A stretch of 20,506 nucleotides of DNA from Larix sibirica. Lineage: Eukaryota > Streptophyta > Pinopsida > Pinales > Pinaceae. Location: NCBI GenBank assembly GCA_004151065.3, contig NWUY0300003600.1, forward strand, positions 1 through 20,506, in the 5' to 3' direction. The notes below the pieces were generated by a model that was given only the letters and a program-made list of their open reading frames with translations, had not been told where the DNA came from and made no database searches. Positions 18,403-20,506 of this stretch are shown here, in pieces. How positions within the stretch are numbered: the stretch's first letter is position 1; every line of letters starts with the position of its first letter. A program made the position numbers and the translations under genes.

Positions 18403-18413
18403 TGGATCATTGG
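18403..18413 (+). promoter_or_regulatory. Pol III A box (SINE)
   Basis: TGGATCATTGG corresponds to the tRNA D-arm A-box region and is followed by GATTAGC, as in a tRNA D-loop. It lies 54 bp before the first B box, slightly long but within the range for SINEs. Confidence 0.55.
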
Positions 18414-18456
18414 AGATTAGCTTGATATGAAGTCACATGTTGTAAACAGAGGTCAC

Positions 18457-18467
18457 GAGTTCAAATC
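18457..18467 (+). promoter_or_regulatory. Pol III B box (SINE, first copy)
   Basis: GAGTTCAAATC resembles the T-arm consensus GGTTCGAATCC, with the CpG replaced by CA. The identical second copy at 18521-18531 belongs to the duplicated segment. Confidence 0.7.
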
Positions 18468-18511
18468 ACACCCGGCTTTACCCGTGTCCCATGCTTGCGG
18501 GCGGTTGTGGG

Positions 18512-18512
18512 N
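18512..18512. other. Single ambiguous base (N)
   Basis: This is the only non-ACGT character in the window, located exactly where the two SINE copies meet. A one-base N at such a place is often a scaffold join rather than a real unknown nucleotide. Confidence 0.95.
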
Positions 18513-18680
18513 GAGGTCACGAGTTCAAATCACCCCGGCTTACCCGTGCCCCATGCTTGCGGGTTGTGTGGGTGCACCTAGGGGTATAGTGGTAGCGGGA
18601 TTGGATCCCTGGACCCCGTGTCACGCGAGTACCAGCCCAGTCTCCAGTTGTTGATTCCCCTAGTCAAAAAAAAAAAAACT

Positions 18681-18692
18681 ACTACAAATCTA
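18681..18692. repeat. Probable SINE target-site duplication, right copy
   Basis: ACTACAAATCTA starts two bases after the A tail and matches the left copy in 11 of 12 bases. Confidence 0.65.
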
Positions 18693-18801
18693 ACAAGCTT
18701 AACTTATTTCCTCTAATTTCCTGTACTTATACTAACTTTTGGGGATGCTTGGTTGCTTAGATAATCAAGCAAGGACCCTTTGAGTACTTGTATAATTTCA
18801 A

Positions 18802-18821
18802 TTGGGGGCATTTACCCCCAA
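18802..18821. repeat. Perfect GC-rich inverted repeat
   Basis: TTGGGGG (18802-18808) and CCCCCAA (18815-18821) are separated by six bases. On minus it reads TGTTGGGGG and follows immediately after the stop codon of the coiled-coil tract, in AT-rich sequence. It could be a hairpin or the edge of an LTR beginning TGTTGGGGG. No matching second LTR was found. Confidence 0.6.
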
Positions 18822-18823
18822 CA

Positions 18824-20110
18824 CTATTCAACCTTGAAACGTTTGGTATCCTCCTGGATACTTGTTAGTGCTTGTCTATTGTTGTTTGGTTCTCTATCCT
18901 TATTTGGTATGGTTATGTTCTTCTTCGATGATTGTTTTTGAAGGTGTTCCTTCACTGTCATCTGGGATTTGTATGGTTCTTTGGCTTGTTCTTGTCCCTC
19001 TCTACTATGAAATGCCTCACTGCTTGTTTCAATGCCTATGCACCTATTTTCTTCCAATTTTGAGATCTGCTTTAATGGCATCCAATGAGGTTTTTACCTC
19101 ATTTATTGTGATGTCCTTTCTAAGATGACTTGTATATCTTCCTTGATCAATCTTGTATGTATCTTGGCCTCACAAGTTGTCACTATCATATCTGCAATTC
19201 GTCCAACGAATTCCTCTGTTCAACTAATGTTGTTGATGTTGGAATTTATCAACTTCTATCTTTGCTTGATCTATTCTAATTTTAGTGTGTCCTCCAACTT
19301 TTAATGCTTAATTACTTGAGTGAATCATTTTATATTCTTAAACAGTTTGATCTCAGTACTTTCTTCATATTTTACAATTACTAGCATCATTTCCATTCAG
19401 TGTCCCTGGGCTTGGTGTAATTGTTCCTGAAGTGTTGCGAGTTCCACAAGTCTTGTTGATGTCCTGAACCTTCCTTATTGGTATTGTTTCTTAGGGTATG
19501 TTTTAGGTTCCCACTTCATTAAGTTCTTGTTTACTACCTCTATCTAACACATTGCTTCTTCAATATTGGTCTTGGCCATTTGTGCTCAACTCTCACTTGC
19601 TACGTTCTTCTTCTTCTCTTTCCTTGGATTCCATATATAATTATGTCACGATTGTAGTCAAATTTTTATGCATTGGTTGTGCCACGACTATCAAAGCTTA
19701 AAACATTTTCTTATGTTCCTCTTGCGCCAGTGTTTCTCTTTTTTGTTGGCCAAAATCTATCCTTTGTGTTTGATCAACTATAATTTCCATCCTTAGTCGG
19801 ATTGCTCCTACTTCTGATGTACCACTAGGAATTTCTACATCATGAAACATACATTGTTTTGCTTATTCCAATTTCATAAATTAGTTTTGTAACTCTTGAA
19901 TCTACTGATTCTTCACCCTCTACTCCTTGGCATATATTTATAAATTTTGGTCATCATTTGGTGTTTAATTTTTTTTATTTGCACATCTTCTTCCCGCAAT
20001 GTCTCAAATTTAAGCATGTACATTGTGTAATCATTAGCTTCCATCAAGGCTTGTGGTTTGTCTGATATAATCAGGACAACCACAATGGTGTAAGCGCCCT
20101 CTTTTATGGG
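18824..20110 (-). pseudogene. Decayed coding tract, hydrophilic coiled-coil-like protein of unknown family
   Basis: I do not recognise the family. On minus from about 20100, VVVLIISDKPQALMEANDYT leads into MYMLKFETLREEDVQIKKIK. After shifts it continues as EESVDSRVTKLIYEIGISKT, VEIPSGTSEVGAIRLRMEII and VDQTQRIDFGQQK. It is then poorly readable for about 450 bp. It resumes at about 19225 with EFVGRIADMIVTTCEAKIHT and RLIKEDIQVILERTS. The last part is an 85-codon open frame (18824-19081): SKLEENRCIGIETSSEAF and SREGQEQAKEPYKSQMTVKE, ending in KRFKVE. High Lys/Glu/Gln content with spaced Leu/Ile suggests coiled coils. Gag-like proteins of unrecognised LTR elements can look like this. The opposite-strand frame at 18862-19128 is a shadow. 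Stops and frameshifts make it non-functional. Confidence 0.5.
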
Positions 20111-20506
20111 TCATATGGTAGTTTTGTGTGTGTTCTTTCATCTCTTTCCTTGTGCTTTCCTATTGCAATGAGTTTAGTTTGGAGATTAACTTGTTATTCA
20201 TTGGCTAAAAGAAAGGTGTGTATATGCACCTTGCTAAAGGGAAAGGTGTGTGTACCTTACAAAATTCGATTTTTAAGTGTTTTTTGCTAGAAAAAGGGTT
20301 GCAAATTATCTCGATAAAGGCCATTTAGACATTGAGGTGTCAAATAATGTTATAACATATGCCTCCTAATGTATGAGGTCAAAAGGGAAGATAATGGCCG
20401 AAATGCATTATAATAAACGAAAGAAGTTATAATGTGGGATCAAGTGGAGTTCCCCAAACTTTGGATTAGAAAAGCATGTTAATTTTTCAGAATTTACTTC
20501 AATATG
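20111..20506. other. AT-rich sequence with a short imperfect direct repeat
   Basis: No gene was recognised. GGCTAAAAGAAAGGTGTGT at 20203 is followed 29-30 bp later by TGCTAAAGGGAAAGGTGTGT, and both lead into a TACC or CACC-TT. This could be the upstream region of the coiled-coil tract on minus, but no primer site or LTR could be identified. Confidence 0.45.

Larger units (their letters stand above)
18451..18577 (+). repeat. 64-bp imperfect direct duplication inside the SINE
   Basis: Copies start at 18451 and 18515. Both read GGTCACGAGTTCAAATCA, then CCGGCTT, ACCCGTG and CCCATGCTTGCGGG. The first copy has a few extra bases (CACACCC against CACCCC; CTTTACCC against CTTACCC). The junction holds the ambiguous base 18512. 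Confidence 0.85.
18387..18678 (+). mobile_element. tRNA-derived SINE with A tail and internally duplicated B-box segment
   Basis: A tRNA-like head contains an A-box-like TGGATCATTGG (18403-18413) and a B-box-like GAGTTCAAATC (18457-18467). These are the internal RNA polymerase III promoter parts, which identify a tRNA-derived SINE. A GC-richer body follows, ending in a 13-base A tail (18666-18678). The whole is flanked by an 11/12 target duplication. The segment from GGTCACGAGTTCAAATC onward is repeated with a 64-bp offset (18451 and 18515), giving a second B box at 18521-18531. An ambiguous base at 18512 sits at the junction. The body is a striking GC island in AT-rich surroundings. The SINE family name is not known to me. 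A functional tRNA is excluded by the missing 3' half and acceptor stem. Confidence 0.78.

Noticed and set aside
18403-18475. Possible functional tRNA gene
   Set aside because: Box A and B-like motifs exist, but there is no paired acceptor stem or anticodon arm, and an A tail plus target duplication mark it as a SINE.
18862-19128. Hydrophobic 88-codon plus frame that could suggest a membrane protein
   Set aside because: It is the shadow of the hydrophilic Lys/Glu-rich minus tract; hydrophobic codons appear when that strand is read backwards.

Overview
The window looks like intergenic DNA from a seed plant with a large, repeat-filled nuclear genome. A conifer or other gymnosperm is my best guess, by inference only. 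It is AT-rich and contains no intact host gene. Almost everything recognisable is a mobile element at some stage of decay: Ty1/copia and Ty3/gypsy chromovirus fragments, a plant DUF4283/CCHC protein remnant, an RNase H remnant, a non-coding LTR element and a tRNA-derived SINE. I saw no bacterial-style genes, rRNA, functional tRNA or CRISPR.

Layout. 1-155 (-): tail of a plant RNase H domain, cut by the window edge. 1053-2110 (-): broken copia gag, zinc knuckle and protease. 2671-7957 (+): a structurally complete LTR element with two ~1.3 kb LTRs, an initiator-Met-type primer site, a polypurine tract and a perfect 5-bp target duplication (CTCCT). Its 2.7-kb interior has no recognisable gag or pol, so it is LARD-like and non-autonomous. 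8778-8837: compound microsatellite. 10080-10928 (-): broken DUF4283 plus CCHC knuckle protein. 11248-14740 (+): a deleted chromovirus with both LTRs, primer site and polypurine tract. It keeps only RNase H, integrase and chromodomain sequence; the chromodomain end is still an open 88-codon frame.

15250-16930 (-) and 18824-20110 (-) hold two decayed protein-coding tracts of no family I recognise. The first has hydrophobic stretches and an acidic, VHP-repeat C-terminal part; the second is hydrophilic and coiled-coil-like. Between them are a degenerate TGCA-rich repeat region (17100-17960) and a tRNA-derived SINE (18387-18678). The SINE's B box is duplicated, with the window's single ambiguous base (18512) at the junction.

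Nothing here works together as a pathway. The window records successive insertions and decay. Where the ancestral codon can be guessed, most premature stops in the chromovirus fit C-to-T or G-to-A change, as expected for methylated, silenced DNA. The two unrecognised minus-strand tracts are the most likely place for something undescribed.
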